DNA from: Ruegeria sp. SCSIO 43209
GTDB taxonomy: Bacteria; Pseudomonadota; Alphaproteobacteria; Rhodobacterales; Rhodobacteraceae
Length of the DNA: 64,000 nt
Assembly: GCF_019904295.1 (NCBI RefSeq)
Contig: NZ_CP065359.1
Location: 2,071,001 to 2,135,000 of the forward strand
Direction: 5' to 3'
This document shows, piece by piece, positions 1 to 9,451 of the stretch. Positions within the stretch are counted from its first letter, which is position 1; each line of letters opens with the position of its first letter. Both the position numbers and the translations under genes were made by a program. The notes below the pieces were generated by a model, which did not search any database, was not told the origin of the DNA, and saw only the letters and a program-made list of their open reading frames with translations.

Positions 1-594
1 CGCCGACCAGCGCCGTCCTTTCCAGACGGTCTGCTCCATCGGCCCAAAACCTTCTTGTTTCTCACCGTTATAGTCGCCAGTGACCTCATATCCAGCCTGC
101 TGACCTGCATCGACGAACGCCTTAAACAGCGGATTTTCACGAGGCCCTCGCGACACGTGCAGAGGTCCATCCGTGCCTCTCCAGGTGTGATCACCGCCAT
201 GGCCACCATCATGCCAGGTTTCCATGCGTTTGTAGTACGGCAGCACATCTGCGTAAGACCATCCATCTGCGCCCATCTCGGCCCAGGTGTCAAAATCCCG
301 CGCGTGACCGCGCACATAGACCATGCCATTGATCGAAGAAGACCCTCCGATCACCTTGCCTCTGGGGCAAGCAAGTTGACGATTGTTCAGATGCGGTTCG
401 GGCTCGGATTTGTAGCCCCAGTCATATCGCGACATATTCATCGGATAGCTAAGGGCGGCAGGCATTTGGATGAAGGGTCCGGCGTCTGTGCCGCCATGCT
501 CGATCACCAGAACCGAGGCTCCGGCCTCACTCAGACGGTAAGCCATCGCGCAACCAGCAGAACCGGCGCCAACAATGACAAAATCTGCTTCCAT
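1..594 (-). CDS. betA: Choline dehydrogenase, N-terminal part (cut by window edge)
   Basis: Flavoprotein of the GMC oxidoreductase family that oxidises choline to betaine aldehyde, the first step of glycine betaine synthesis. The 198 visible codons run open to base 1, so the C-terminal two thirds lie outside the window. The dinucleotide-binding motif GAGSAG is at residues 9-14, followed by an acidic strand end (IEHGG from residue 31). The GMC signature [13 protein letters not shown] is at residues 78-90. The ATG at 592-594 is chosen because it puts the FAD motif at the usual distance from the N terminus. It lies 88 bp downstream of betC on the same strand. Together the two convert choline-O-sulfate to betaine aldehyde. 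betB probably lies beyond the edge, which is inference. Confidence 0.95.
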   Translation of the reverse strand, partial: MEADFVIVGAGSAGCAMAYRLSEAGASVLVIEHGGTDAGPFIQMPAALSYPMNMSRYDWGYKSEPEPHLNNRQLACPRGKVIGGSSSINGMVYVRGHARDFDTWAEMGADGWSYADVLPYYKRMETWHDGGHGGDHTWRGTDGPLHVSRGPRENPLFKAFVDAGQQAGYEVTGDYNGEKQEGFGPMEQTVWKGRRWSA

Positions 595-623
595 ATTCGT
601 GTCTCCGTTCACCTTCGGGGCAA

Positions 624-642
624 GATTTTTCGACGAAAAATC
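624..642. repeat. Perfect inverted repeat between betC and betA
   Basis: GATTTTTCGACGAAAAATC is a perfect 9-bp inverted repeat around one central base. It lies in the 88-bp gap between the end of betC and the start of betA. In the transcript it would form a short hairpin that could stabilise or separate the two coding segments. No U-run suited to termination follows it on the minus strand. Confidence 0.5.
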
Positions 643-682
643 TCCGCATTTCCGACGGGTGCAATTTCAAAAATGTAAAGGA

Positions 683-2191
683 TTACTCGCCACGCGGATA
701 ACGCTGGCTATCCTCGACATCGTTCAGGTCCATATGATTGCGCATGTACCGTTCAGACGCTTTCTGAAGAGGCTGGTAATCCCAAGGATAATAGCCACCC
801 TGCCGTAATGCCTCGTAAACCACCCAGCGCCGGGCTTGGCTGGCCCTCACATCGGCATCAAAGCGATCCAAATCCCATCGCGCCTCGGATTTAGCACGCA
901 GTGTTTGCAAGGTGCCTGCATGTTCGGGCAGGCCAGCGAGATTTTCCATCTCATGCGGATCAGCCTCGAGATCGAACAGTTGATCGGGGTCCAATGTACA
1001 GCGATTGTATTTCCACTTGCCATAACGCAAAGAGACTAAAGGAGCGTATGAGGCCTCGGCGGCATATTCCATTGCAACCGGCGCGGTTCGGTCTGTGCCC
1101 TTTGCCAAAGGCACAAGATCCTCACCATCCGTCCAAGGTGAGATTTCAGCCATATCGACGCCCGCCAACGTACCAAGCGTCGGTGTCACGTCGATCGTCG
1201 AAACTGGTGTATCGATGCGACCAACTGGAAGATCGGGGGCCGAAATCATGAGCGGCACGCGGGAAGAGCCTTCGAAGAAAGTCATCTTGAACCACAACCC
1301 GCGCTCACCCAGCATGTCGCCGTGGTCGGACACGAACAGTATGATCGCCTCTTGACGCGTCGTTTCCAGAACCTCCAGTATCTCACCGATCTTGTCATCC
1401 AGATATGAGATATTGGCGAAATAGGCGCGACGGGATTTGCGAATATCCTCGGTCGTTATGTCGAAGCTGCGCCAGTCATTGGCATCGAAAATACGTTTGG
1501 AATGCGGGTCCTGATTGTCATATCCCAGATCCGCGATCTGTGGCTCAAGATGCTCACAGTCTTCATACAGATCCCAGTACTTGCGTCGCGCCACGTAAGG
1601 ATCGTGTGGGTGCGTGAAGCTGACGGTCACACACCAGGGGCGATCATCCTTGCCGCGTGCAAGGTCATATAGCTTGGCCTTGGCGTTATAAGCGACCTCG
1701 TCATCATATTCCATCTGGTTGGAAATCTCGGCAATGCCTGCCCCAGTGACCGAGCCCATATTGTGATACCACCAGTCGATGCGCTCACCGGGTTTACGAT
1801 AATCCGGCGTCCAACCGAAATCTGCCGGGTAGATATCAGTAGTCAGACGATCTTCGAACCCGTGCAACTGGTCTGGGCCAACAAAGTGCATCTTGCCGGA
1901 CAAGCAGGTGTAATATCCTGCACGACGAAGGTGGTGGGCATAGGTCGGGATATCGCTGCTGAACTCGGCGGCGTTGTCATAGACGCCAGTGCGCGATGGC
2001 AGTTGACCCGACATAAAGCTCGCACGTCCCGGAGCACAGAGCGGCGAAGCAGTGTATGCATTTGCGAAACGCGTTGATCTTGCCGCCAGCTTCTTCAGGT
2101 TCGGCGCATGCAACCATTCTGCAGGACCGTCGGGGAAGAGGGTCCCGTTGAGCTGATCCACCATCAGGATCAGAATATTCGGCTTTGTCAT
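683..2191 (-). CDS. betC: Choline sulfatase
   Basis: Cytoplasmic type I sulfatase that hydrolyses choline-O-sulfate to choline and sulfate, feeding betA. Its 502 residues match the usual BetC length. Metal-binding Asp12 sits in the N-terminal MVDQ segment. The formylglycine motif C-A-P-G-R is at residues 52-56, so Cys52 is the predicted nucleophile precursor. The second sulfatase signature (GYYTCLSGK) lies near residue 93. A C-terminal tail rich in Asp, Tyr and Arg is typical of choline sulfatases. The start codon overlaps the betI stop by 4 bp (ATGA), implying translational coupling. No signal peptide is seen, consistent with action on imported choline sulfate. The order betI-betC-betA supports the assignment. 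Confidence 0.95.
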   Translation of the reverse strand: MTKPNILILMVDQLNGTLFPDGPAEWLHAPNLKKLAARSTRFANAYTASPLCAPGRASFMSGQLPSRTGVYDNAAEFSSDIPTYAHHLRRAGYYTCLSGKMHFVGPDQLHGFEDRLTTDIYPADFGWTPDYRKPGERIDWWYHNMGSVTGAGIAEISNQMEYDDEVAYNAKAKLYDLARGKDDRPWCVTVSFTHPHDPYVARRKYWDLYEDCEHLEPQIADLGYDNQDPHSKRIFDANDWRSFDITTEDIRKSRRAYFANISYLDDKIGEILEVLETTRQEAIILFVSDHGDMLGERGLWFKMTFFEGSSRVPLMISAPDLPVGRIDTPVSTIDVTPTLGTLAGVDMAEISPWTDGEDLVPLAKGTDRTAPVAMEYAAEASYAPLVSLRYGKWKYNRCTLDPDQLFDLEADPHEMENLAGLPEHAGTLQTLRAKSEARWDLDRFDADVRASQARRWVVYEALRQGGYYPWDYQPLQKASERYMRNHMDLNDVEDSQRYPRGE

Positions 2192-2760
2192 TTTTCGGCC
2201 TCTAGGAAAACTCTCAGTACCCGCAGCGCATGGGTGACTGCCCGCTGCGGCTCTTGTGGGGAATTCAGTGCAGAGTGGATGTACAACCCATCGATCAGCG
2301 CGATCATACCTTCGGCAGCCTCGCTCGGGTCACTCATATGTGGACGCAACGCATGGATCAGGTTCGAGCGGATGCGCGCCTGATAGATTTGCCAGAGCCT
2401 CAGCGCATCATCGTTGGTTTGCGCCAAAACATAAAAAGTCATCCAAGCTGCGATAACATCCGGTGTGAAACATGATGGCGCGAAACAGGCACGAATGATG
2501 GCCTGTGCGCGCTCTTCCGGATCTGCCGTGCTGAGTTGTGCGCGCGCTTCAGATCCAAAATCCGTCAGGATACGCCGCATCGCGGCTAGGAATATCTGTT
2601 CTTTGCCCCCAAAGTAATGATGCGCCAATGCACTGGACATCCCTGCGCGTTTGGCGATCTGGCTAACGGTGACATCAAGGGATTTTTGCGCGCCAAGCTC
2701 GGCGATCGTCGCCTTGACGATCGCGTCCCGCCGGATCGGCTCCATTCCGAGTTTTGGCAT
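2188..2760 (-). CDS. betI: TetR-family repressor of the bet genes
   Basis: TetR-family regulator that in characterised bet clusters represses choline uptake and oxidation genes until choline is present. Its 190 residues are the usual length. The N-terminal helix-turn-helix spans about residues 27-50, ending in the typical HHYFGGKEQIF segment, and the C-terminal ligand domain is helical. It is the first gene of betI-betC-betA and overlaps betC by 4 bp. A palindrome 49-62 bp upstream of the start (2809-2822) is a good operator candidate, suggesting autoregulation. Position before betC and betA supports the BetI name over a generic TetR protein. Confidence 0.9.
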   Translation of the reverse strand: MPKLGMEPIRRDAIVKATIAELGAQKSLDVTVSQIAKRAGMSSALAHHYFGGKEQIFLAAMRRILTDFGSEARAQLSTADPEERAQAIIRACFAPSCFTPDVIAAWMTFYVLAQTNDDALRLWQIYQARIRSNLIHALRPHMSDPSEAAEGMIALIDGLYIHSALNSPQEPQRAVTHALRVLRVFLEAEK

Positions 2761-2808
2761 CTTCGCCTCTTCGCCATACCTGAGTGCAAGGAAGGCTAAG
2801 CGGTTTTT

Positions 2809-2822
2809 ATTGACTCGTCAAT
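2809..2822. promoter_or_regulatory. Candidate BetI operator
   Basis: ATTGACTCGTCAAT is an inverted repeat (ATTGAC, 2-bp centre, GTCAAT) upstream of betI. The symmetry extends loosely outward to TTATTGAC on one side and TCAATAA on the other. It covers the stop codon (2818-2820) of the preceding permease gene. Position and symmetry are seen directly; binding by BetI is inferred. Confidence 0.55.
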
Positions 2823-3750
2823 CAATAACGGTTCTTGGTTTCGCCGGTGGGGTCTCAGAACCTTGCGGCGGTGTGCCGCCACGGCTCAGCACGGCTTCAC
2901 GCCAGGTGATGAAGCTGACGGCAGCCAGGATCAGAGTGCCTCCTGCAATTACCCAGATGTCGATGCGTTCATGGAAGGCCAAAGCGCCGAGCAAAGTGGC
3001 CCAGATCAGCTGCAGGAACGTCACCGGCTGGGTCACGGCCACCGGGGCAGCCTGCAATGCAAGCGTCATGAAATAGTGCCCCGCAGTCGCAAAGCTGGCG
3101 ACGATGAAAAGTATACCAAGATCGCGCAGGCTGGGCGGCTCCCAAACCGCGACGGCGAAAGGGATAAGCGCGATGGTGACCCATATCGAAAGATGGGCAA
3201 CAACGGCTGAGGGACGGATATCACGGACCATCACTTTGGCCAGCAGATAGGAACCACCAAGCGCTAGTGCAGCCCCCAGCATCGCTATGTGGCCGGGCAA
3301 AATTTCGCGAAAGCCCGGGCGCAGGATGATCACTACTCCAATCACAGCAACCCCAATCGCGGCGATACGACGAAAAGCTAGCTTTTCACCCAAGAACAGT
3401 GCCGCACCCACCGTGACGTAGATAGGTGTCATGTAATTCATCGCGGTCACCTCGGCGAGGGGGATGCGCGTCATCGCAAAAAACCAAAGCATGACGGCGA
3501 TGGCGTGGACCATTCCGCGTAGTCCAAACAGCGTTAGATTGCGCGGGGTCAATGGAGTTCCGAGGATCGCCCGGATTGCGGGCAAAAGAAACACCAGCCC
3601 CAGGACATAGCGCAAGAATGCCGCTTGAATGGGGTTCATGCTGGTTCCCAGCACCTTCACCAGCGCATTCATGCCCACAAAGGACAGCCCGGCCGCAAGC
3701 ATCCAAAACATGCCAACAAGCGGGCGGTGCTGATCATTAGGTGAGGTCAT
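2818..3750 (-). CDS. EamA/DMT-superfamily permease
   Basis: Inner-membrane protein of the drug/metabolite transporter superfamily with ten predicted hydrophobic segments in two EamA repeats, 310 residues from the chosen ATG. Substrate unknown. That ATG (MTSPNDQ) is preferred because the longer frame starting at 3804 adds a non-hydrophobic leader and runs back into the lysE gene. No strong ribosome binding site marks either start. It lies on the same strand between the lysE-type exporter and betI, 57 bp before betI, so it may be co-transcribed with one or both. A role in osmolyte or amino-acid efflux is possible but unproven. Confidence 0.85.
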   Translation of the reverse strand: MTSPNDQHRPLVGMFWMLAAGLSFVGMNALVKVLGTSMNPIQAAFLRYVLGLVFLLPAIRAILGTPLTPRNLTLFGLRGMVHAIAVMLWFFAMTRIPLAEVTAMNYMTPIYVTVGAALFLGEKLAFRRIAAIGVAVIGVVIILRPGFREILPGHIAMLGAALALGGSYLLAKVMVRDIRPSAVVAHLSIWVTIALIPFAVAVWEPPSLRDLGILFIVASFATAGHYFMTLALQAAPVAVTQPVTFLQLIWATLLGALAFHERIDIWVIAGGTLILAAVSFITWREAVLSRGGTPPQGSETPPAKPRTVID

Positions 3751-3790
3751 ACAAACGGTTGAACACCGAATTCTGATCCGGGACAACCCT

Positions 3791-4390
3791 TCACATGATA
3801 ACAAGTTTCAACGCGATCATAAGCATCACGATTCCGATGATAAAATCAAGAATCTGCCATGCGCGCGGGCGTGCAAAAATCGGTGAAAGCACTCTGGCAC
3901 CGTAGCCGAGCGAAAAGAAGAAAACGAAACTCGAAGTCATCGCCCCTATCGCAAACCCCATGCGATCTGAATATTGGGCCGATATCGACCCGATCAATAC
4001 GACCGTATCCAGATATACATGGGGGTTGAGCCAAGTGAAGGCCAGCACGGTCAGCATGGCCGCACGCAGACTGGTGTGCTGCCCTGTTGCGGTATCCATC
4101 ACCGCCCCTCCCTGCCAGGCAGACCCAAAACTTCGTAGGGCGTACCAAATCAGAAACACCGCCCCACCATAGCGCATCACCGTTTCAAACCACGGCGCGG
4201 CCTGAGCCAGGGTGCCGAACCCTGCAACACCCGCCCCGATCAGTATCGCGTCAGACACTGCGCAAGTCAGGCACAGTGCAAAGACGTGCTCGCGCCGCAG
4301 GCCTTGGCGCAGAACAAAGGCGTTCTGAGCGCCTATCGCCAATATAAGGCTAAAACTCAGGGCAAACCCGGCAATCATTGATGGGAACAT
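3791..4390 (-). CDS. LysE/ArgO-type amino-acid exporter
   Basis: Inner-membrane exporter of the LysE family, 199 residues with six hydrophobic segments. The N-terminal segment with AIGAQNAFVLRQGL is the family hallmark. Characterised relatives export lysine and arginine. The start ATG at 4388-4390 has an AGGAGG ribosome binding site 6 bases upstream, so the longer frame to 4441 is rejected. The gene is divergent from an argP/lysG-type LysR gene, the standard arrangement in which that regulator senses lysine or arginine and activates the exporter. The 40-bp spacing to the following permease gene suggests read-through. Confidence 0.9.
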   Translation of the reverse strand: MFPSMIAGFALSFSLILAIGAQNAFVLRQGLRREHVFALCLTCAVSDAILIGAGVAGFGTLAQAAPWFETVMRYGGAVFLIWYALRSFGSAWQGGAVMDTATGQHTSLRAAMLTVLAFTWLNPHVYLDTVVLIGSISAQYSDRMGFAIGAMTSSFVFFFSLGYGARVLSPIFARPRAWQILDFIIGIVMLMIALKLVIM

Positions 4391-4474
4391 GCAGCCTCCT
4401 GTCGATGCTCGTTGACTACATGGCCAGTGTGAATCTATCAAATTAATGATGATTACCCAGATTAAGTAACTCTA

Positions 4475-5368
4475 ATGCTCCTCGACCCTCATCAGCTATC
4501 AGCATTGGCGGCGATCTTGCGACACGGCAGCTTTGAGGCCGCAGCCGCAGAGCTATCCGTCACCCCGTCGGCTATTTCGCAGAGGATCAAGGCGTTGGAG
4601 GATCGTGTTGGTGCGGCCCTCATTCATCGCGGCACCCCATGCACCGGCACTCCGGCGGGTCTGCGGATCGCCCGTCATGCCGAAGATATCGGTCTGTTGG
4701 AGGCAAAGCTGGCGCGAGAGCTGACTTTGGATCAGCGTGAAGGTCCGGTACGGGTTCGCGTCGCGCTACCGGCTGACAGTCTGGCCACATGGTTTATCGA
4801 CGCGATGGCGCGCGCCGAAGACATACTGTTCGACCTTGTAATTGACGATCAGGACCATTCGGCTGACTGGCTGCGGCGTGGCGACGTAAGTGCGGCGATA
4901 ACGGTGGGTGGTCAGAACATTACCGGATGCGATGCCATCGCGTTGGGCACTTTGCGCTATTTGCCGACCGCGAGCCCTGGCTTCATGCAGCGGTGGTTTT
5001 CTGATGGGGTTTCCGCCAATTCCCTGGCACAGGCCCCCTGCTTGACCTTCAACCGTAAAGATAATCTGCAGAAATCCTGGATATATGCCCAGACAGGCAG
5101 CCGTCTTTCGCCACCGTCTCACTTTCTGCCGTCCACAAACGCCTTTGTTGACGCGGCAATCGCCGGTTTAGGATGGGGTATGAACCCCGAAAGCCTTGTA
5201 AGAAGAGCGATCGCAAACGGGCAGATTTGTGAAGTAATCCCCGATGCGCCGCTCGATATCGAACTGACCTGGCAGATCGGGCGCGTCCTTGCCCCCGCCC
5301 TTGCACCCTTGACCCAAGCGGTACGCCGCGCGGCAACGCAGCAACTGATCGCACCGGCAGCACATTAG
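4475..5368 (+). CDS. ArgP/LysG-like LysR regulator
   Basis: LysR-type activator, 297 residues. The N-terminal segment LDPHQLSALAAILRHGSFEAA is followed by a winged helix-turn-helix (about residues 18-45), as in ArgP/IciA and LysG. The C-terminal part is the periplasmic-binding-like effector domain. Regulators of this clade bind lysine or arginine and control the adjacent LysE/ArgO exporter. The 84-bp divergent gap with the lysE-type gene fits this. The stop overlaps the stop of the converging MFS gene by 3 bp. The assignment as ArgP/LysG-type rests on sequence resemblance and context. Confidence 0.88.
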   Translation: MLLDPHQLSALAAILRHGSFEAAAAELSVTPSAISQRIKALEDRVGAALIHRGTPCTGTPAGLRIARHAEDIGLLEAKLARELTLDQREGPVRVRVALPADSLATWFIDAMARAEDILFDLVIDDQDHSADWLRRGDVSAAITVGGQNITGCDAIALGTLRYLPTASPGFMQRWFSDGVSANSLAQAPCLTFNRKDNLQKSWIYAQTGSRLSPPSHFLPSTNAFVDAAIAGLGWGMNPESLVRRAIANGQICEVIPDAPLDIELTWQIGRVLAPALAPLTQAVRRAATQQLIAPAAH

Positions 5369-6639
5369 GCCTGCGACTCTGAAGCCTTTTGCGGTTTCGC
5401 GATGCGGTAACAGCTAAATGCCGCCCAGATGCTGGCCAGCACGATAAACACGATGGCAGCTGCAACCTCGTGCATATGTGCAACCGCAGCCAAAATTGCA
5501 GACAGTGCAACGGCAGCGAGTCTGCAGATGGATTTGATGGCTGCTGCGCCCTGAATACGTTGTTCCTTGGGCGCAACATCTAAAAAATACAGCTGGCGCG
5601 CACTGGAAATTCCGGTTGTCGCCACCGAGACGACAAACAGGGCAATCGCGTGCAAGTGAACTTCGTGATCGATACCGGCGTAGTGGAACGCCAACAAAAC
5701 GATCCCTGTCACTGCGACCAACAAGTTGCCCGCGACCATCACGGTACGGTGTGATTTCATGTTCACCAGTTGCCACAAGGGTGCCGAGACCAGATAGCCG
5801 GACGCGGATGAGATGATCATGGCCGTCAAACCCTTGGCCGAGTTGTGATGTGCCTCGGCAGCGATGAGCGCAAAAAACGGAACCGACAGCGACACGACAA
5901 CCAAAGGAAGCCGCAGAGCCATATAGCGCCGGAACCATGGCTGTTCGAACATACTTACGATGCCGGAGATGATGTTCTGCAGCGATTGACGTCCTGCACC
6001 TTTAGGTTTTCCATTACCGGACTCATCGGGGGCGATCTCGGCCATGCCGAGAATGCATAATGCTGAAAACAAGAAAAACACAACCGAGGCCGCAATCACC
6101 GCGGAATGCCGCGAGAATGGCGGGTACTCTTTCGTGATCTCGTGTATCAGCAATACCAAGCCGATGGCACAAAGACCTCCCGCGCCCAATTGGAGATAAC
6201 GGATAACCATCCGGGATTTCGATTTCAGATGATCGCCCAACAAGTCAGACAGCATCAGGGATTGGCTTTCTTCAATAAGCCCAATCATGAAAAAGGCGAT
6301 CACAAAGGCAATGGCCGTCAATGAGACACTGCCGGTGGCCGCGATCAAAAGGGCCATCAGAAGGCAACCGCCAATTCCGATCTCGGTCAGGGCAATCCCG
6401 CGTTTCTTCCGCGCCTGCGCAGCAATGGAGCGGGCGAAAAACACGTCCGAGATCATGCTGCCAACCATGCGGATCGACACCAATGCACCGGCAAGGAACA
6501 TCGGTAACTCCAGCGAGACCGCAAGGAATGGCAATACGATAGACGGGCTGCCCAAAGTCCACGCCACCTGGGAAAGGATACTTTGGCTAGCCAGAACCGG
6601 GACATTTCGTCGGGCCGGATCAGTCGATTTACTCGCCAT
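5365..6639 (-). CDS. MFS permease of unknown substrate
   Basis: Major facilitator superfamily protein, 424 residues with about twelve hydrophobic segments and a polar cytoplasmic loop near the middle (around residues 205-225, rich in Gly, Lys and Asp). A cytoplasmic RKKR stretch follows the second or third membrane segment, and an SARQLYFLDVAPKEQR motif occurs in the second half. I do not recognise a characterised substrate group. It converges on the argP-like gene with overlapping stop codons. It lies downstream of yebC on the same strand, but a strong terminator separates the two, so it probably has its own promoter. Confidence 0.8.
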   Translation of the reverse strand: MASKSTDPARRNVPVLASQSILSQVAWTLGSPSIVLPFLAVSLELPMFLAGALVSIRMVGSMISDVFFARSIAAQARKKRGIALTEIGIGGCLLMALLIAATGSVSLTAIAFVIAFFMIGLIEESQSLMLSDLLGDHLKSKSRMVIRYLQLGAGGLCAIGLVLLIHEITKEYPPFSRHSAVIAASVVFFLFSALCILGMAEIAPDESGNGKPKGAGRQSLQNIISGIVSMFEQPWFRRYMALRLPLVVVSLSVPFFALIAAEAHHNSAKGLTAMIISSASGYLVSAPLWQLVNMKSHRTVMVAGNLLVAVTGIVLLAFHYAGIDHEVHLHAIALFVVSVATTGISSARQLYFLDVAPKEQRIQGAAAIKSICRLAAVALSAILAAVAHMHEVAAAIVFIVLASIWAAFSCYRIAKPQKASESQA

Positions 6640-6757
6640 TTGCGATGCTCTGCATGATGTGCCTACGGTTGCCTTTCAGGTCCTTCAGCCTCAATGATCT
6701 GAGTTTAATCGCAAGAGGCTTCAGGACCAAGGCTTGTGTAAGACGCGCAACTGCAAC

Positions 6758-6790
6758 AGAAAAACCCGGCCGCTGGGCCGGGTTTGGTTC
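6758..6790 (-). terminator. Intrinsic terminator after yebC
   Basis: Read on the minus strand, AACCCGGCC, a CAGC loop and GGCCGGGTT are followed by a T run. This strong hairpin lies about 22-54 bases after the yebC stop, so yebC transcription is expected to end here. Confidence 0.85.
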
Positions 6791-6811
6791 ATCTGGCGTT
6801 TGTCCGATACA

Positions 6812-7552
6812 TCAGAGCTGCGCCATAACCTCGTCGGTCGCTTCGAAGTTAGTGGTCACGCGCTGAACGTCGTCGTCGTCTTCCAATGCATCCACCAATT
6901 TCATCAGCTTTTGCATGTCTTCCAGACCCAACTCGGTCGTCGTTGTCGGCTTCCAGACCAGCTTGGTGGATTCGGATTCGCCCAGCGCCTCTTCCAGCGC
7001 GTTTGACACATCGTTCAGATCCGTATCTGCGCACCAGATGATGTGACCGTCATCCGAGCTTTCGACATCCTCTGCCCCGGCCTCGATCGCGGCTTCGAAA
7101 ATCGTATCCGCATCGCCTGCGTCTGCCTGATACACAACTTCGCCCTTGCGGTCGAACATGAACCCGACCGAGCCGGTTTCACCCAAGTTTCCACCATTCT
7201 TCGAAAAGGTCGAACGAACAGTCGAGGCGGTACGGTTCCGATTATCGGTCATCGTTTCAACAATCACGGCCACACCGTTGGGACCATAGCCCTCATACCG
7301 GATTTCTTCGTATTCATCGCCCTCGCCTGCTACGGACTTCTTGATCGCACGGTCGATCACGTCCTTGGGCACCGAATTCGACTTGGCCTCTTTCACCGCC
7401 AGACGCAGGCGCGGGTTCTTGTCGGGATCGGGGTCGCCCATCTTGGCGGCGACCGTGATCTCTTTCGACAGCTTGGAAAACAGTTTGGACCGCGCGGCGT
7501 CCTGACGTCCCTTGCGGTGTTGGATATTGGCCCATTTGGAGTGGCCTGCCAT
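6812..7552 (-). CDS. yebC: YebC/PmpR-family DNA-binding protein
   Basis: Conserved YebC/TACO1-family cytoplasmic protein, 246 residues, the normal length. It begins with the signature [20 protein letters not shown] and contains the conserved acidic middle ([14 protein letters not shown]). Family members act as transcriptional regulators, and some have been linked to translation of proline-rich stretches. Here the gene is monocistronic: a strong terminator follows and a divergent transporter gene starts 110 bp upstream. In many proteobacteria yebC neighbours ruvC; that linkage is absent here. Confidence 0.95.
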   Translation of the reverse strand: MAGHSKWANIQHRKGRQDAARSKLFSKLSKEITVAAKMGDPDPDKNPRLRLAVKEAKSNSVPKDVIDRAIKKSVAGEGDEYEEIRYEGYGPNGVAVIVETMTDNRNRTASTVRSTFSKNGGNLGETGSVGFMFDRKGEVVYQADAGDADTIFEAAIEAGAEDVESSDDGHIIWCADTDLNDVSNALEEALGESESTKLVWKPTTTTELGLEDMQKLMKLVDALEDDDDVQRVTTNFEATDEVMAQL

Positions 7553-7662
7553 GGTGCGTCCTCGTCATCGTGATTGCGTGTTTGGCGCTCATATAGACGT
7601 TTGCGGGGCAAAGGATCAAGAGAGCGGCTTGCCCTGTCTTCGCCCGTGACTATGGTGGCGGT

Positions 7663-9435
7663 ATGACGACAGATCAGATCATTCTTTTTTCCCTTTTCAT
7701 CGCCGTTTTCGGAATGCTGCTCTGGGGGCGGTTCCGCTATGACCTTGTAGCATTCACCGCCTTGATGATCGCGGTCACGCTGGGTGTGGTGCCCGTTGAC
7801 AATGCCTTTGCCGGGTTCGGGCACCCGGCCACGATCATCGTGGCGTTGGTGCTGGTGGTTTCTGCCGGTCTGGTGCGCTCGGGTGCAGTGTTCATGATCA
7901 CGCGCACACTGGTCGACGCATCGCGCGGATTGGGCGCGCATATCGCGCTAATGGGCGGCATCGGGGCGATCCTATCGGCCTTCATGAACAACGTCGCGGC
8001 GCTGGCGCTACTGATGCCAGTCGATATCCAGACCGCGCGCAAAGCGGGGCGCCCGGTCGGCCTTAGCCTGATGCCGCTCAGCTTTGCGACGATCCTGGGA
8101 GGGATGGCCACGCTGATTGGTACGCCGCCAAATATCATCATCGCCTCGATCAGGGCTGAAACACTGGGCGAACCGTTTCACATGTTCGATTTCGCACCGG
8201 TGGGCGGATTGGCTGCAATTGCGGGGCTGGCGTTCGTCGCGCTGATCGGCTGGCGCCTCATTCCCAATCGCGGCGCGCAGGAAGAACCCTCGGAAGTTTT
8301 GGCCGAATACATCGCCGAACTGACGATCCCGCCTGAATCGCCCCATATCGGGAAACGGGTCAGTGAGCTTTATGAGGCCGCCGAGAAATCTGACGTCGCT
8401 ATCATCGGCCTGATCCGGGACGGAAAGCGACGCTATGGTCGATCAACCCACGCAACCCTGCATGAAGGCGATGCGCTTGTTCTGGAAGCACGCCCCGAAG
8501 CGCTGGATGAGTTCCGCGCCGCGCTCAATCTGGATTTCTCGGACGCCCGTCGGCAGGAGGTTTTGACTGCCGAAGGCGAAGGGCTGGAAGTGGTTGAAGT
8601 CGTTGTCCCCGAAAGCGCGCGCATCACTGGGCGAACTGCGCAGGCGTTAGGACTGGCCTGGCGACAGAGTACAGTCCTGATGGGCATTTCACGCCAAGGG
8701 CGCCGGATCACCAGTCAGGTTCGCAAAACCGAGGTCGAGCCCGGCGACATCTTATTGCTGCTGTGCCCGCGCGACCGAGCACCCGATGTCACCGAGTGGC
8801 TCGGCTGCCTGCCCCTGGCCGAGCGCGGCTTGAATGTAACCGCGAATGAGAAAGCCTGGCTTGCCATCGGCCTATTTGCGGCTGCCGTGTTGGCGGCCAG
8901 TATCGGGCTGATCTATCTGCCGATCGCACTGGGGTTCGTGGTCGTAGCCTATGTTCTGACTAAGATCATGCCGATTGCGGATATCTACAACCACATCGAA
9001 TGGCCGGTGGTTGTATTGCTGGGGTCAATGATCCCACTGGGCAGCGCGCTTGAAACCTCGGGCGGAACCGAGTTGATCGCCAACGCCTTGATTCAGCTGA
9101 CCAACGGCCTGCCCGCCTGGGCAATCCTGACCGTACTGATGGTCGTGACGATGACCCTGTCCGATGTGTTGAACAACACAGCCACCGCCATTGTCGCCGC
9201 CCCGGTTGGCATTCAGATGGCGCGCACGCTTCAGGTGTCGCCCGATCCGTTTCTGATGACGGTGGCCGTTGCGGCGTCTGCCGCGTTTCTGACGCCCATT
9301 GGGCACAAGAACAATACGCTGGTGCTTGGTCCCGGAGGATACCGCTTTGGCGATTACTGGCGCATGGGGTTGCCGCTGGAAATCCTGATCATCGCGGTCT
9401 CGATCCCCGCGATCCTTGTGTTCTGGCCGCTTTGA
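7663..9435 (+). CDS. SLC13-family permease with two RCK_C (TrkA_C) domains
   Basis: Inner-membrane anion transporter of the DASS/SLC13 type, 590 residues. An N-terminal membrane half (residues 1-205) has a conserved FMNNVAALALLMP stretch. Two soluble TrkA_C domains follow (about 215-300 and 305-385), then a second membrane half with SDVLNNTATAIVAAP and the PIGHKNNTLVLGPGGYRFGDYWR motif. Known relatives carry sulfate, dicarboxylates or other divalent anions; the substrate here cannot be read from sequence. It is first of four plus-strand genes with short gaps (16, 72 and 11 bp). A second member of the same architecture is encoded at 13633-15444. Confidence 0.9.
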   Translation: MTTDQIILFSLFIAVFGMLLWGRFRYDLVAFTALMIAVTLGVVPVDNAFAGFGHPATIIVALVLVVSAGLVRSGAVFMITRTLVDASRGLGAHIALMGGIGAILSAFMNNVAALALLMPVDIQTARKAGRPVGLSLMPLSFATILGGMATLIGTPPNIIIASIRAETLGEPFHMFDFAPVGGLAAIAGLAFVALIGWRLIPNRGAQEEPSEVLAEYIAELTIPPESPHIGKRVSELYEAAEKSDVAIIGLIRDGKRRYGRSTHATLHEGDALVLEARPEALDEFRAALNLDFSDARRQEVLTAEGEGLEVVEVVVPESARITGRTAQALGLAWRQSTVLMGISRQGRRITSQVRKTEVEPGDILLLLCPRDRAPDVTEWLGCLPLAERGLNVTANEKAWLAIGLFAAAVLAASIGLIYLPIALGFVVVAYVLTKIMPIADIYNHIEWPVVVLLGSMIPLGSALETSGGTELIANALIQLTNGLPAWAILTVLMVVTMTLSDVLNNTATAIVAAPVGIQMARTLQVSPDPFLMTVAVAASAAFLTPIGHKNNTLVLGPGGYRFGDYWRMGLPLEILIIAVSIPAILVFWPL

Positions 9436-9451
9436 TGGCTAAAGGCTGCCT

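Noticed and set aside
55..678. 207-codon plus-strand frame at the left edge
   Set aside because: It is antisense to betA, whose FAD and GMC signatures are clear on the minus strand.
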